Below, piece after piece: positions 43,028 through 51,528 of a stretch of 51,528 nucleotides of DNA. Location of the stretch: positions 1 to 51,528 of the forward strand of contig CAMKGA010000009.1 of the NCBI GenBank assembly GCA_946412015.1, read 5' to 3'. The notes below the pieces were generated by a model, which saw only the letters and a program-made list of their open reading frames with translations, was not told the origin of the DNA and searched no databases. The translations under genes and the position numbers were made by a program. The first letter of the stretch is position 1. Every line of letters starts with the position of its first letter. Source of the DNA: an uncultured Caryophanales bacterium. Its GTDB lineage: Bacteria > Bacillota_I > Bacilli_A > RF39 > UBA660.

Positions 43028-43255
43028 ATGGAAAAGAAATATAATACTGGATTAGTACTTGGAATACTATCTATTCCATGTGGGCTTTTAATCGCAATAA
43101 GTGGTTGGGTTCTTGGAATTATTGGAATAGTATTAAATGTAAAACATAAAGATGAAGCAAATACTACACCTGGATTAGTATTAAGCATTATTGGTCTTTC
43201 GGTATCAGTTTTAAATTCAATTATAGGAATAATGATTAATACACATATGTTTTAA
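43028..43255 (+). CDS. DUF4190 small membrane protein
   Basis: 75 residues, two membrane helices (GLVLGILSIPCGLLIAISGWVLGIIGIVL and GLVLSIIGLSVSVLNSIIGI, each given in part) joined by a short KHKDEANTTP loop. The G-x-VLGI-x-S and LGIIGIVL patterns are typical of DUF4190. Function unknown. One of the few plus-strand genes. Shine-Dalgarno aaggagg; a TATAAT box lies at 43005-43010. Confidence 0.8.
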   Translation: MEKKYNTGLVLGILSIPCGLLIAISGWVLGIIGIVLNVKHKDEANTTPGLVLSIIGLSVSVLNSIIGIMINTHMF

Positions 43256-43256
43256 A

Positions 43257-43283
43257 AAAAGGCGTTAACAATTAACGCCTTTT
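43257..43283. terminator. Bidirectional terminator between DUF4190 and secDF
   Basis: Perfect 12-bp stem aaaaggcgttaa / ttaacgcctttt with a 3-nt loop between convergent genes. Confidence 0.9.
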
Positions 43284-45556
43284 ATTTTTAATTCTTCTGG
43301 TTCTTTTTTCTTCTTTTTTGGATCTTCTTCATACCATTTTCTCTTTTTAGGTTTATCTATTTTTCTTTTTTCAAGCATATACCATATAGATGGCGCTAAG
43401 AAAAGTGACGAGAAAGTTCCTACGATAAGTCCAAATAATAAAGCAAGATTAAAGTTCAAAATTTCATATGAGCCTAAGAATATTAATGATAATACTGGTA
43501 ACATAGTTGTAATTGTAGTTATAATACAACGAACTACAGTTTGATTTAAACTAGTATTAATAATATCTTCTAAATCTTCTTTTTTATTAATAGTATTATT
43601 ATATAATTTTTTCTTGTTCTCTCTAACTCTATCAAATACAACAATCGTATTATTAATAGAATATCCTATAATTGCAAGTATAGCAGCAATAAATATACTA
43701 CTAATTTCTAAATGCAAGAATGCAAATAGAATTAATACAAGTACACTATCGTGAATAAGTGCAACAATACTTGAAATTGCATAACTAAACTTAAATCTAA
43801 TAGATATATAAATAATTATTCCAATAATTGCAATTATTAGTGCTTTTATAGCATTCATAGTTAAATCCCTTTTAACTACATTTGATACTGTACCAACACT
43901 AGTAGTTGCACTATATTTATTATTAAAATATTCTTCCGTTGATTTAGTTTTTTCATTACTTAATACATCTTGAATAGTAACATATACTGTCTCATCATTA
44001 ATCTGTTCTATAGAATCAACTTTATAATTTAGTTTTTTAATATCCTTTGAAATACTATTCTTATTAATTTTATCAGCAGTTATAGTAATTGATGATCCAC
44101 CTTTAAAATCAACACCTAAATTAAGTCCTTTAGTATATGTAAATATACCTCCCGCAACAATTAATAAACTAACAAGTACAAATACTACCTTACGATATTT
44201 TATAAAGTCAAATGTAAATCCTTTTTTCTTATTTTCTTTATTTCTATACCCAATAAATAAGAATCTATGATTATTAAACTTATCACTTCTTACAAATAAA
44301 CTTAATAAAAATCTTAAAATAAATACCATTACTATAAATGTTACTACAATACTTATAATAAGCATAGTTGCAAAACCTTTAACACTGCTTTCTCCAAAAA
44401 TAAATAATATAATTGCAGCAAGTAATGTTGTAAGGTTAGCATCAACAATTGACATTATTGATTGCTTAGTTCCTACTTTAAATGCTGTTGTTAATCCAGA
44501 ACCTTTTTTTAATTCTTCCTTAATTCTAGAAAAACTTATAACAGATGAATCAACAGCCATACCAATTCCAATAACTAAAGCAGCAATTCCTTGTAGTGTT
44601 AACTTACCACCTACTAAATTAAATATTAATATAGTAAGAGCAGTATATCCCATAATACCTACACTAGCAATAAAACCACTTAATTTGTAAAGTAATATCA
44701 TCAAAACAATAATTGCAGCAATACCAACAATACTTGCAACTAGTGTTTTATCAAGTGAATCAGCTCCAAATGAAGCAGTTACACTACGAGAAGATATCTC
44801 TTCTAGTTTAGTAGGCATAGAACCACTATTGATTAAATCAACTAAACTTTGTGCTTCACTTCTAGAAAAATTACCTTGAATTACAACATCGCTAGCAAAT
44901 CCTTGCGATACAGTAGCGGCAGAAAGACAGTGAGAATTCTTTAAATCTCCACACGCTTCACGTGTTTTATTACCATTATTATCATGATAATAAGAATCTA
45001 CTCCTTCTTCATAATCAAGCCAAATAGTAATATAATTATCTTCTTGTTCACTTATCTTTTTAGTAACTTTATAAAATGTATCTTTATCTTTTATTTGTAA
45101 AGATATTTCATAAGCACCTGTTTTTTGATTAGTTGCAACACTTGCTTTACCACTTTCTAAAACATCACTTGTCATAAGCAAGTTATTATCAGTATCTCTA
45201 AATGTTAAAGATCCAACTTGACTGATTGTATTACGAGCTTCATCTGCGTTTTTAATTCCTGCAAGTTGTACACGAATGTTATTACCCTCAACAGTTATAA
45301 CTGGCTCTGATACCCCTAGAGAATTAACCCTTTTTTCAATTATTTTATATGTACTATTAACCATATCAGATGTAACTTTCTTACCATCTAGACTCTCAAC
45401 TTTATATAAAACCTCAAATCCTCCGGCTAAATCAAGTCCAAAATTAATATTCTTTAAAAGAGGAAATAAGCTTACAACAGAAACAACTAAAAGAACTATT
45501 GTAATAAATATACTTGTAAATATACTAACCTTTTTATTCATTTTCTTATCATTCAT
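43265..45556 (-). CDS. secDF: Fused protein-export protein SecDF
   Basis: About 763 residues joining SecD and SecF, as in Bacillus. Helps the Sec translocase complete export, using the proton gradient. SecD part: helix 1 then NINFGLDLAGGFEVLYKVES, the P1 domain, and helices with GMAVDSSVISFSRIKEEL (GIGMAVDSS signature). SecF part from about 475: LNLGVDFKGGSSITI and AIIGYSINNTIVVFDRVREN. Twelve membrane helices expected. Start ATG 45556 with gtgaggg, overlapping the comN stop by 8 nt. The linked ComN gene is the usual neighbour in Bacilli. Confidence 0.95.
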   Translation of the reverse strand: MNDKKMNKKVSIFTSIFITIVLLVVSVVSLFPLLKNINFGLDLAGGFEVLYKVESLDGKKVTSDMVNSTYKIIEKRVNSLGVSEPVITVEGNNIRVQLAGIKNADEARNTISQVGSLTFRDTDNNLLMTSDVLESGKASVATNQKTGAYEISLQIKDKDTFYKVTKKISEQEDNYITIWLDYEEGVDSYYHDNNGNKTREACGDLKNSHCLSAATVSQGFASDVVIQGNFSRSEAQSLVDLINSGSMPTKLEEISSRSVTASFGADSLDKTLVASIVGIAAIIVLMILLYKLSGFIASVGIMGYTALTILIFNLVGGKLTLQGIAALVIGIGMAVDSSVISFSRIKEELKKGSGLTTAFKVGTKQSIMSIVDANLTTLLAAIILFIFGESSVKGFATMLIISIVVTFIVMVFILRFLLSLFVRSDKFNNHRFLFIGYRNKENKKKGFTFDFIKYRKVVFVLVSLLIVAGGIFTYTKGLNLGVDFKGGSSITITADKINKNSISKDIKKLNYKVDSIEQINDETVYVTIQDVLSNEKTKSTEEYFNNKYSATTSVGTVSNVVKRDLTMNAIKALIIAIIGIIIYISIRFKFSYAISSIVALIHDSVLVLILFAFLHLEISSIFIAAILAIIGYSINNTIVVFDRVRENKKKLYNNTINKKEDLEDIINTSLNQTVVRCIITTITTMLPVLSLIFLGSYEILNFNLALLFGLIVGTFSSLFLAPSIWYMLEKRKIDKPKKRKWYEEDPKKKKKEPEELKIKGVNC

Positions 45557-45836
45557 AAAATCCCTCACTTTGTAAATTTGGTTCAACTTTATATTCTTTC
45601 ATATTATCTTCTACATAATTTTTAAGTAAAACATAGTCGATATTTAATATATCATCAACCATTTGGTGAAGTAAAAGATTACTTGCATCCTTCCACTTCA
45701 CACCCTTTAAATAATTCCATATATCTTCTTTTTTTATATAATTAATACCATTTCTTTTTAACTCAAGCTCTTTAGTACGCAAAGCTGGAGTAAGTCTTTC
45801 ATATAATTCTTTCACACTAGCAAATTCTATATCCAT
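45549..45836 (-). CDS. comN: ComN-type post-transcriptional regulator
   Basis: 95 residues. VKELYERLTPALRTKELELKRN... IKKEDIWNYLKGVKW... LLLHQMVDDILN matches the small ComN (Post_transc_reg) family, which in Bacillus sits next to secDF and affects mRNA stability and localisation. Soluble, helical. Shine-Dalgarno ggaggaatt. Overlaps secDF. Confidence 0.85.
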   Translation of the reverse strand: MDIEFASVKELYERLTPALRTKELELKRNGINYIKKEDIWNYLKGVKWKDASNLLLHQMVDDILNIDYVLLKNYVEDNMKEYKVEPNLQSEGFYE

Positions 45837-45913
45837 AATTCCTCCAAGTACACATATCTATTATATATTAAAAAAAAATATTTTTAAAGTATTTTACTAA
45901 TTTTGTTAAAAAA

Positions 45914-45937
45914 ACTTAGGATTATTATTTCCTAAGT
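45914..45937 (-). terminator. Terminator of the LOG-family gene unit
   Basis: Minus-strand hairpin acttagga / tcctaagt, 8-nt loop, T7 run, about 13 nt after the stop at 45950. Confidence 0.85.
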
Positions 45938-45949
45938 GATATTATAAAA

Positions 45950-46555
45950 CTATTTTTTTATACTACAATCATTTATAATAATAGCTTCTTTTCTTTTTGT
46001 AAAATCATTTTTAATATATAAATCATAAAAATTTGAATTAATGTTATAAATATTCTTTTCAATATAATTTAGACAATCTATAACATTATCAGTAACATAG
46101 TATAAATCAGAAATATCATAAGTTTTTAATAAATTAATAAGTTCATCCCATTCATGATTTATATTAATAATAACTATTGGTTTATCATGTTCTTTATTCT
46201 TTTTGGTATCTATAGCATGAGATATTTCACTCAAAGTTCCCATGCCACCTTTCATAAAAATCATTGCATCACAGTTATTAATAAAAGCATGAGTAACATC
46301 ACTCTGTTTATTATATGCACGAACTATTCCATCTAATTTTGGCATTTTATAAATATCATTATAATACATTACAGTTTTCATTTTATCTTTTATATTATGA
46401 TAAACTAAACCAGGAAGACCATTGCATCCATCAAATAATAGTTCATAATTTCTATCATTAAACTCAATTCCTAGAAAATATGCAAAATCTTTATAATTAT
46501 CACTTATATTAACATTTGTAGATTCACCTATAAATATACTAATATCTTTATACAT
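45950..46555 (-). CDS. LOG-family nucleotide-processing protein
   Basis: About 201 residues. Rossmann-like fold with IFIGESTNVN, ELLFDGCNGLPGLVYH and the signature IFMKGGMGTLSEISHAI, which corresponds to PGGxGTxxE of the LOG family (cytokinin-activating phosphoribohydrolases and relatives). MKGGMGT replaces the usual PGG. These enzymes remove the base from nucleoside 5'-monophosphates; the substrate here is unknown. The ATG at 46555 is used; a TTG 30 nt upstream overlaps the previous gene. No strong ribosome site for either. Confidence 0.78.
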   Translation of the reverse strand: MYKDISIFIGESTNVNISDNYKDFAYFLGIEFNDRNYELLFDGCNGLPGLVYHNIKDKMKTVMYYNDIYKMPKLDGIVRAYNKQSDVTHAFINNCDAMIFMKGGMGTLSEISHAIDTKKNKEHDKPIVIININHEWDELINLLKTYDISDLYYVTDNVIDCLNYIEKNIYNINSNFYDLYIKNDFTKRKEAIIINDCSIKK

Positions 46556-46574
46556 AAGTTTTATATTAATTATA

Positions 46575-47150
46575 TTACATACCAAAAGCAGGCTTTAACA
46601 CAGTTCTTTTTTTAGGTGAGCCTAGTGTTAATACATATTTTCTACTACCAATTTTATGCTCTTCTAATATAGAAGTAGTAGTTTCTAACCCGTTATAATC
46701 ATATGTTGGAATATTTATATATCTTTCTCTTATTATTCCAGGTGCACCTTCCATATCAAGTTTATATTTTCTATGATATACTTCTGATGCTAATAAATTT
46801 TCATAAGTAGTATCAATGTTTTGATTTCTTAATTGCTGAGCTAATTTTTTTAAATCATCTATAGCATCATCCTTATATGTATTACAGTTATGTTTTTTCT
46901 TAATTGATTCAACACCATAATGTATTAAAGGAACTACTCCAAAATACCATGTTAACCAGAATATAGTATTACTAATATTTTTTGATGGCTTACTAGCACC
47001 GTTACATAAAGTAATTATATCTGCAATAACATTTCCTGTTGCAAGCATACCTGTAAAATAATTTCTTTTATAACATCTTATAAGTTTATATTTACCATTG
47101 GCCTCATTTATTCTACTAATCATATCATAATTAATTACTAATTTTAACAT
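46575..47150 (-). CDS. Hypothetical protein, possibly membrane-associated
   Basis: About 191 residues, not recognised. Landmarks: MLKLVINYDMISRINEANGK, a Gly/Ala-rich stretch (FTGMLATGNVIADIITLC), a hydrophobic patch (TIFWLTWYFGVVPLIHYGVE) that may be one membrane helix or a buried core, and a charged C-terminus ending PKKRTVLKPAFGM. The ATG at 47150 after tgggggatt is preferred over 47165. It lies between the YolD gene and the LOG-like gene on the same strand, but a role in DNA repair is not supported by sequence. Confidence 0.6.
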   Translation of the reverse strand: MLKLVINYDMISRINEANGKYKLIRCYKRNYFTGMLATGNVIADIITLCNGASKPSKNISNTIFWLTWYFGVVPLIHYGVESIKKKHNCNTYKDDAIDDLKKLAQQLRNQNIDTTYENLLASEVYHRKYKLDMEGAPGIIRERYINIPTYDYNGLETTTSILEEHKIGSRKYVLTLGSPKKRTVLKPAFGM

Positions 47151-47189
47151 ATTAATCCCCCACAATCAGGAAATATATTAACACAAATA

Positions 47190-47582
47190 TTAATTTAATT
47201 CAATATTTATAATATCAAATAAACTAATTTTAGTATTATCATCTAATTTAATAAAATTATAAATTGTATCTACTTTTTTTACGATGCATTTTTTCTTTAT
47301 ATATTTCATATTTTTATTATCATAATAAGTTACTATAATATTAATACTATCTTTTATATTATCAATAATATATATTAATTTATCATTAATATTATCTTCT
47401 AAATCCTTATATAACTCTATTTTTTTATCTCTTATTTTAGACGCCTCATCAATTAAATCACTATAGCCAGTTAATGCATTAAAAGGTGCAAACTGAGAAG
47501 CTCTATTTTGTATAGACATTCTAGGATGTCTACTAGATATTTCATAATTAATATTTATTATATCAGAATAATCATTATGCAT
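47190..47582 (-). CDS. YolD-like protein
   Basis: 130 residues. HPRMSIQNRASQFAPFNALTGYSDLI matches the YolD-like family, small proteins coded beside Y-family polymerases in Bacilli and thought to act with them. The remainder carries a strand-rich WYL-like stretch (INIIVTYYDNKNMKYIKKKC). Its start overlaps the polymerase stop by 8 nt, with aggaggg as ribosome site. Confidence 0.88.
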   Translation of the reverse strand: MHNDYSDIININYEISSRHPRMSIQNRASQFAPFNALTGYSDLIDEASKIRDKKIELYKDLEDNINDKLIYIIDNIKDSINIIVTYYDNKNMKYIKKKCIVKKVDTIYNFIKLDDNTKISLFDIINIELN

Positions 47583-49071
47583 TATGCCCTCCTATTTGAT
47601 TATTTCTACTTATCATAGTAGCACCATCAGATAAATCTACTAATTTTAGAATTGAATTTTTACCATATTTATTTTTTATATTAAGCATAGTTTTTTGTAT
47701 TTTTTCCTCTTCTTTAAGATTCTTATTTTCATTTATCTTATCTTTATCCCAGGATGTATAATCATCAAACAAATTAAATTGTTCGTAATGAATTTCTTTA
47801 TTTGCAATTTCACAAGAAACAACATTTACACAATAAATATACATTCTTCTTATTAATAAATTAGGATTAACTATTTTCTTATATAACTCTAATCCATATT
47901 CTTGAATTTTTTTTGTTGATGAAGTTTTTACTTTAAATGTAATAGTTCCATGAGCGCTTTTAGGAACTATTCTACCATAATAATCTTTTTTTACTTCGTC
48001 ACAATATTTAAATAATTTAGGATTACTAATATTTTCAATATCATACATAATAGTTATAACAAGCTTTTCTAAAACCAAATCTTTAGATACTAATTCTAAT
48101 GATAAATCTTCTAACATTTCTAAAAATACTATTTGTGCTTTTTCAAAAGTATATGGAGAGTGTAATACTTGTCCTTTTGAAATACTATTACTTTCTGGTT
48201 TATAAGACTTTATATCTTTAATAGTACAAGGCTCATACCCCCAAGCATGATCTATTAATAACTCTGCATTCACACCAAATAATTTATATAATAAATCCTC
48301 ATTTTCTATAGATACCCTAGCAATATCTCCCATAGTATACATATTATTAGATTCTAATTTTTTCTTATACCCATTTCCTACTCTCCAAAAATCTGTAAGT
48401 GGCATATGATTCCATAATTTTTTACGATAACTTAATATATCTAAATAAGCTATTCTTACACCATCACTATTAGGCTTTGTATGTTTAGATTCAATATCCA
48501 TCGCAACTTTAGCTAAATACAAATTAGTACCTATTCCTGCTGTTGCAGTAATACCTGTTTCATCATATATACTTTTAATAACCATAGTAGCAAATTCTAA
48601 AGCATTTACATTATAATATTTTAAATAACTAGTTATATCACAGAAAACCTCATCTATAGAATATGAAAATATATCATCTTTAGATAAATATTTTAAATAA
48701 ATATTATATATATTTTTACTATATTGCATATATAATTTCATTCTAGGTTTTGCAATTATAAAGCCAAATTCTAAATACTTATTATTTTTTATTTCATCTA
48801 TGTTATAAGAATTACCCTTAAACTTATAATTACAATCTTTTTTTCTTTTATCATTAATATCTTTAACTTTCTTTACAACTTCAAACAATCTAGCTCTTCC
48901 CTTAAGACCATATTCTTTTAATGAAGGACTTACTGCTAGGCAAATTGTCTTTTCTGTCCTACTATTATCTGCAACAACTAAATTAGTTTTTATAGGATCT
49001 AGATTTCTTTCTCTACATTCAACCGATGCATAAAAACTTTTTAAATCTATACACATATATATTTTATTCAT
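47575..49071 (-). CDS. Y-family (UmuC/UvrX-type) DNA polymerase
   Basis: 498 residues. Translesion polymerase of the UmuC/DinB superfamily: MCIDLKSFYASVECRERNLD (first catalytic Asp), AVSPSLKEYGL, YSIDEVFCDIT (catalytic DE), ATAGIGTNLYLAKVAMDIES, the helix-hairpin region FWRVGNGYKKKLESN and MYTMGDIARVS, and the little-finger segment with SISKGQVLHSPY. The layout resembles the UvrX/YqjW type of Bacilli and their mobile elements. Probably damage-induced: a LexA-like box lies about 23 nt upstream. Shine-Dalgarno aaggtgg. Forms a pair with YolD. Confidence 0.92.
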   Translation of the reverse strand: MNKIYMCIDLKSFYASVECRERNLDPIKTNLVVADNSRTEKTICLAVSPSLKEYGLKGRARLFEVVKKVKDINDKRKKDCNYKFKGNSYNIDEIKNNKYLEFGFIIAKPRMKLYMQYSKNIYNIYLKYLSKDDIFSYSIDEVFCDITSYLKYYNVNALEFATMVIKSIYDETGITATAGIGTNLYLAKVAMDIESKHTKPNSDGVRIAYLDILSYRKKLWNHMPLTDFWRVGNGYKKKLESNNMYTMGDIARVSIENEDLLYKLFGVNAELLIDHAWGYEPCTIKDIKSYKPESNSISKGQVLHSPYTFEKAQIVFLEMLEDLSLELVSKDLVLEKLVITIMYDIENISNPKLFKYCDEVKKDYYGRIVPKSAHGTITFKVKTSSTKKIQEYGLELYKKIVNPNLLIRRMYIYCVNVVSCEIANKEIHYEQFNLFDDYTSWDKDKINENKNLKEEEKIQKTMLNIKNKYGKNSILKLVDLSDGATMISRNNQIGGHNA

Positions 49072-49093
49072 ATAACCACCTTACTTATTATAT

Positions 49094-49107
49094 CGTACTT
49101 TTGTTCG
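49094..49107 (-). promoter_or_regulatory. LexA (SOS) box
   Basis: cgaacaaaagtacg on the minus strand fits the Gram-positive LexA operator CGAAC-N4-GTTCG with one mismatch (GTACG). It lies 23 nt upstream of the polymerase start. Confidence 0.6.
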
Positions 49108-49145
49108 CGTTGAAAGCAAAAAAAGAAAATGGCAAAAATTTCTTT

Positions 49146-50261
49146 TTAACCACTATATGTATAACTATTAATGTCACCGTCTCCTAGTGTAGAATTATTA
49201 TATGGGTAGAGGTGATAAGTATAATCACTAGTTATAATTAAACAATCTTTATAACTACCTTTAGTAGATTCATCTTGTGCAAAATCAAATTTTCCTACTT
49301 GATAAGTACATGGTTTATTATCATATGTACATTTTCCATCTTTTTCCAATACAAGATTAATTCCTTCACTAGCATCAGCCCCCACATAAGTTCCATACTT
49401 AATATTATAAGAACCAACACTTATAGAATCATTATTAGTAGTAATATCGTTAACACTATTTATAATTTCATCTGCTTTGTTATCTATAATTTTTTCAATT
49501 TCGTTTGCTTTACTTTCTACAGCATTTATAGCACTATCAATATTATTTGTATCAAACTCATTATTTTCAATCATTTTTTCTATTTCACTAGTAATTTGTT
49601 TAGTTATTTTTGTTAACTGTTTTGAATACTTAGTAAACATATTTTTTATCTTTTTTAAATCAAAATTAAGATCAAAATCATATTCTTGAACTTTATTTTC
49701 TATCTTTTTGAAAACCTCGTCAAACTTTTCTTTAAAACTATTTTTATCACTACTATCAAATTTATACTGTTTAACATCATCTGTTTTTCCTAACTCTTTA
49801 TTAATTTGATCTTTTAATGATTTATATGTATCTACATTATTATTTATAGTATGTGTATAATACTCATAATCTTTATTTTCTTTATTATAAAGCATTTCTA
49901 TATCAGTATTCTCATATACTATAACACCTACATCATTAGAATCTTTATTAATATAATATATATTAGAATAATCTTTATTATCAGATTCATATTTAATATT
50001 CATAATAGGATATTCAATACCATCTACCTCATAAAAGGAAATTTTTCCATTTTTCATATTCTCTGGTAATTTTGCCTTACTACTACCTAATTCTTTTATT
50101 TCTTTTATATAATCATAATAAACATTATCCCATGTTGTTTTAATACTATTTTTTACTTTTTTAGCTGTGCTTCTTAAAAATAATTGCGTAGCTATTGTTA
50201 AACCTAGTGCAACCAAAACTCCTAAAGATATTAATACTATCATTTTTACTTTTCCATTCAT
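49146..50261 (-). CDS. Membrane-anchored extracellular protein, unknown
   Basis: 371 residues. One N-terminal membrane helix (MIVLISLGVLVALGLTIATQ), then an acidic extracellular region. Residues about 55-125 are strand-rich (KISFYEVDGIEYPIMNIKYE). Residues about 185-275 form a long coiled coil of KK-x-ENK, ITKQITSEIEKMIENN and VESKANEIEKIIDNKADEII type. The end (about 285-371) is a small beta domain with two Cys (GKCTYDNKPCTY, possible disulphide) and SVGSYNIKYGTYVG. Not recognised. Follows the next gene (50270) by 8 nt, so probably co-transcribed with it. Confidence 0.7.
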   Translation of the reverse strand: MNGKVKMIVLISLGVLVALGLTIATQLFLRSTAKKVKNSIKTTWDNVYYDYIKEIKELGSSKAKLPENMKNGKISFYEVDGIEYPIMNIKYESDNKDYSNIYYINKDSNDVGVIVYENTDIEMLYNKENKDYEYYTHTINNNVDTYKSLKDQINKELGKTDDVKQYKFDSSDKNSFKEKFDEVFKKIENKVQEYDFDLNFDLKKIKNMFTKYSKQLTKITKQITSEIEKMIENNEFDTNNIDSAINAVESKANEIEKIIDNKADEIINSVNDITTNNDSISVGSYNIKYGTYVGADASEGINLVLEKDGKCTYDNKPCTYQVGKFDFAQDESTKGSYKDCLIITSDYTYHLYPYNNSTLGDGDINSYTYSG

Positions 50262-50269
50262 ATTATCAC

Positions 50270-51253
50270 CTATTTTTCTATACTATAAAAATAATATTTA
50301 TCATCTTCAATTTTAAATGTATACTTATAACTATTTAACTTATTTTGATACTTTTTAATATCAAAATTACTTCCAACATTACTAGCAACTGGTTCATATA
50401 TATTCTTATAATTGTAAAGAGATTTATTTGAATTATCATAAATACCTACTACCGTTGTCATAATAATTTTATCTTTTTTTACATCAGTACTAATTATATT
50501 TTCTACAATTTCTTTAGAAGATTCAATACTACAATCGTTTGAGGTAAGTATATAAGAGTCATTACTATTATCATATTTAAAATGTTTACACTCATAATCA
50601 AAAGACGCATCCTTGTAATTATCACTACTACCAAATGTTTTTATATATGCATTAATTAATTCTTCTTTAGTAAACTCATCTTTGTTAACAGAATTAAAAG
50701 CCATTGTAAGTCTAATCGAATCATTAATATCTTTTTCTTTATAATTATTATTATAAAGATATAAACTATTAGTATTATCAATTGGAAGTTTTACATTTAC
50801 TAAGTTAAGCAAATAATCATAATCCTCTTTACTACTTACAACTTTTTTATCATTTACAATAGTATTATTATTCATATTACTACTAATACTTAGACTAACA
50901 TAATTATGATTATACATATAATAAAGTAAATAACCAATTATTAAAAGCAAAATAATAATTACTATATCTCTTCTAAATATCTTTCCTCTTTTTCCTCGTA
51001 AAATTCTTCTATTTTCTTTTTTCATTTCACGATTCAATTCCTTAGTAAGATCATTTTTTACATCTTCCTTAACAAGAATACTAACATCTTTTTTTATATC
51101 ATCAATTAATTCTTTAGTAACTTGCTCTTTTAATTTGATAGTAAGTTCATTTTTTATCTCTTGCATTATCTTATCTTTATCAATATCAATTTTTTTGATT
51201 TCTTTTTTAGCTTTAGCTTTGACTTCTTTTTCAGTTACCTCTTTTCTTGCCAT
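50270..51253 (-). CDS. Membrane protein with basic coiled-coil cytoplasmic part
   Basis: 327 residues. The first 90 are a highly charged helix with heptad-like Lys/Glu repeats (EKEVKAKAKKEIKK; QEIKNELTIKLKEQVTKELI; LTKELNREMKKENRR), predicted in the cytoplasm. A membrane helix follows (DIVIIILLLIIGYLLYYMY, about 97-115) and an extracellular domain of 200 residues. That domain has a Cys pair (YECKHFKYDNSNDSYILTSN, with the second Cys in NDCSIE) and a final strand-rich YKYTFKIEDDKYYFYSIE. Family not recognised. A type II single-pass layout suggests a scaffold or sensor linking the two sides. Shine-Dalgarno agggtgg. Confidence 0.7.
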   Translation of the reverse strand: MARKEVTEKEVKAKAKKEIKKIDIDKDKIMQEIKNELTIKLKEQVTKELIDDIKKDVSILVKEDVKNDLTKELNREMKKENRRILRGKRGKIFRRDIVIIILLLIIGYLLYYMYNHNYVSLSISSNMNNNTIVNDKKVVSSKEDYDYLLNLVNVKLPIDNTNSLYLYNNNYKEKDINDSIRLTMAFNSVNKDEFTKEELINAYIKTFGSSDNYKDASFDYECKHFKYDNSNDSYILTSNDCSIESSKEIVENIISTDVKKDKIIMTTVVGIYDNSNKSLYNYKNIYEPVASNVGSNFDIKKYQNKLNSYKYTFKIEDDKYYFYSIEK

Positions 51254-51325
51254 ATAACCACCCTAAATATATTTTAACACAAATTATTTATAATTGGTAT
51301 TTTTTATTAAAACTTTCTTAATTTA

Positions 51326-51354
51326 ATTGACAGTTGTATCAATTTATGGTATAT
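51326..51354 (+). promoter_or_regulatory. tRNA-His promoter
   Basis: TTGACA (51326-51331), 17 nt, TATATT (51349-51354) with TGG before it (extended -10). About 20 nt ahead of the tRNA. Confidence 0.75.
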
Positions 51355-51374
51355 TTTATATTGTCAGTTGACAT

Positions 51375-51451
51375 GGCGGATATGGTGAAGGGGTTAACAC
51401 GGTGGATTGTGGTTCCATTATGCTAGGGTTCGAATCCCTATATCCGCCCCA
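51375..51451 (+). tRNA. tRNA-His (GTG anticodon)
   Basis: Cloverleaf with acceptor gcggata / tatccgc, T arm tagggttcgaatccc, and anticodon loop ttgtggt (anticodon GTG). The extra G at position -1 (51375) faces the discriminator C (51448), the identity mark of tRNA-His. CCA is encoded (51449-51451). Confidence 0.95.
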
Positions 51452-51491
51452 CTTAAGAAATAACAGTCGTTTGACCAATGTTATTAACTTA

Positions 51492-51520
51492 AGAGATATT
51501 AATAATAGTATCTCTTTTTT
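51492..51520 (+). terminator. Terminator after tRNA-His
   Basis: Stem agagata / tatctct with a 10-nt loop and T6, about 40 nt after the tRNA. Confidence 0.85.
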
Positions 51521-51528
51521 GATGTCTA

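Noticed and set aside
2279-51253. Mycoplasma-type genetic code (TGA = Trp)
   Set aside because: TGA ends intact genes (30880, 16072), Trp residues in conserved motifs are TGG, and family C-termini fit TGA as stop.
51375-51520. tRNA-His as an integration site
   Set aside because: No second copy of the tRNA 3' end and no integrase gene is visible nearby; the sequence after it is an ordinary terminator.

Overview
The window is very AT-rich, and nearly every gene lies on the minus strand. Trp is TGG and TGA serves as a stop (for example at the ends of the tadB-like gene and of one paralog at 16072), so the standard bacterial code applies. Peptidoglycan genes (mraZ, rsmH, murC, two D,D-carboxypeptidases), two sortases, lipobox proteins, ComN beside SecDF, YolD beside a Y-family polymerase and a Gram-positive LexA-like box point to a cell-walled low-GC Bacillota. 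It is probably an uncultured Bacilli/RF39-like gut lineage; that placement is inferred from gene content only.

Layout. 0-2.3 kb is a scrap yard: a prepilin C-terminal fragment, then remnants of an integrative conjugative element (serine recombinase tail, SNF2/methylase fragment, VirB4 N-terminus). 2.3-7.8 kb holds surface proteins (a repeat-rich secreted protein, an InlB-repeat lipoprotein), an intact prepilin and DacA/F. 7.9-14.0 kb is one operon: a VWA/solute-binding lipoprotein, XpaC, a second solute-binding protein, TelA and a CbbX/SpoVK-type AAA+ ATPase. 14.1-16.8 kb is a self-contained operon of four tandem paralogs of unrecognised family behind a fully consensus sigma-A promoter. 16.9-21.5 kb holds a NUDIX hydrolase, a broken prepilin, about 0.7 kb of debris, a 1.38-kb IS4-type insertion sequence and a prepilin gene that it cuts.

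21.6-30.2 kb is mostly housekeeping: a membrane protein, VanY-like peptidase, YjbR protein, class B-like sortase with a secreted partner, mraZ-rsmH-ftsL, a Rel-type (p)ppGpp enzyme behind a short leader ORF and terminator, and murC. 30.2-35.2 kb is a compact Tad-pilus cluster (tadE-like x2, tadZ, tadA, tadB, tadC). 35.3-40.9 kb is a three-gene unit with its own promoter and terminator: an ankyrin/Clp-type AAA+ ATPase, a 963-residue protein with a possible acyltransferase-like C-terminus, and an HExxH zincin. 41-43 kb is a thioester-domain adhesin with an overlapping sortase. 43-49 kb holds DUF4190, SecDF, ComN, a LOG protein, a hypothetical gene, YolD and a Y-family polymerase. 49-51.3 kb has two membrane-anchored unknowns, followed by tRNA-His.

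The best candidates for undescribed biology are the AAA+/963-residue/zincin operon, the four-paralog operon, the TelA-XpaC-VWA-SBP operon, and the family of four prepilins with strongly divergent lectin-like C-termini. All function calls come from reading the sequence; no database search was possible.
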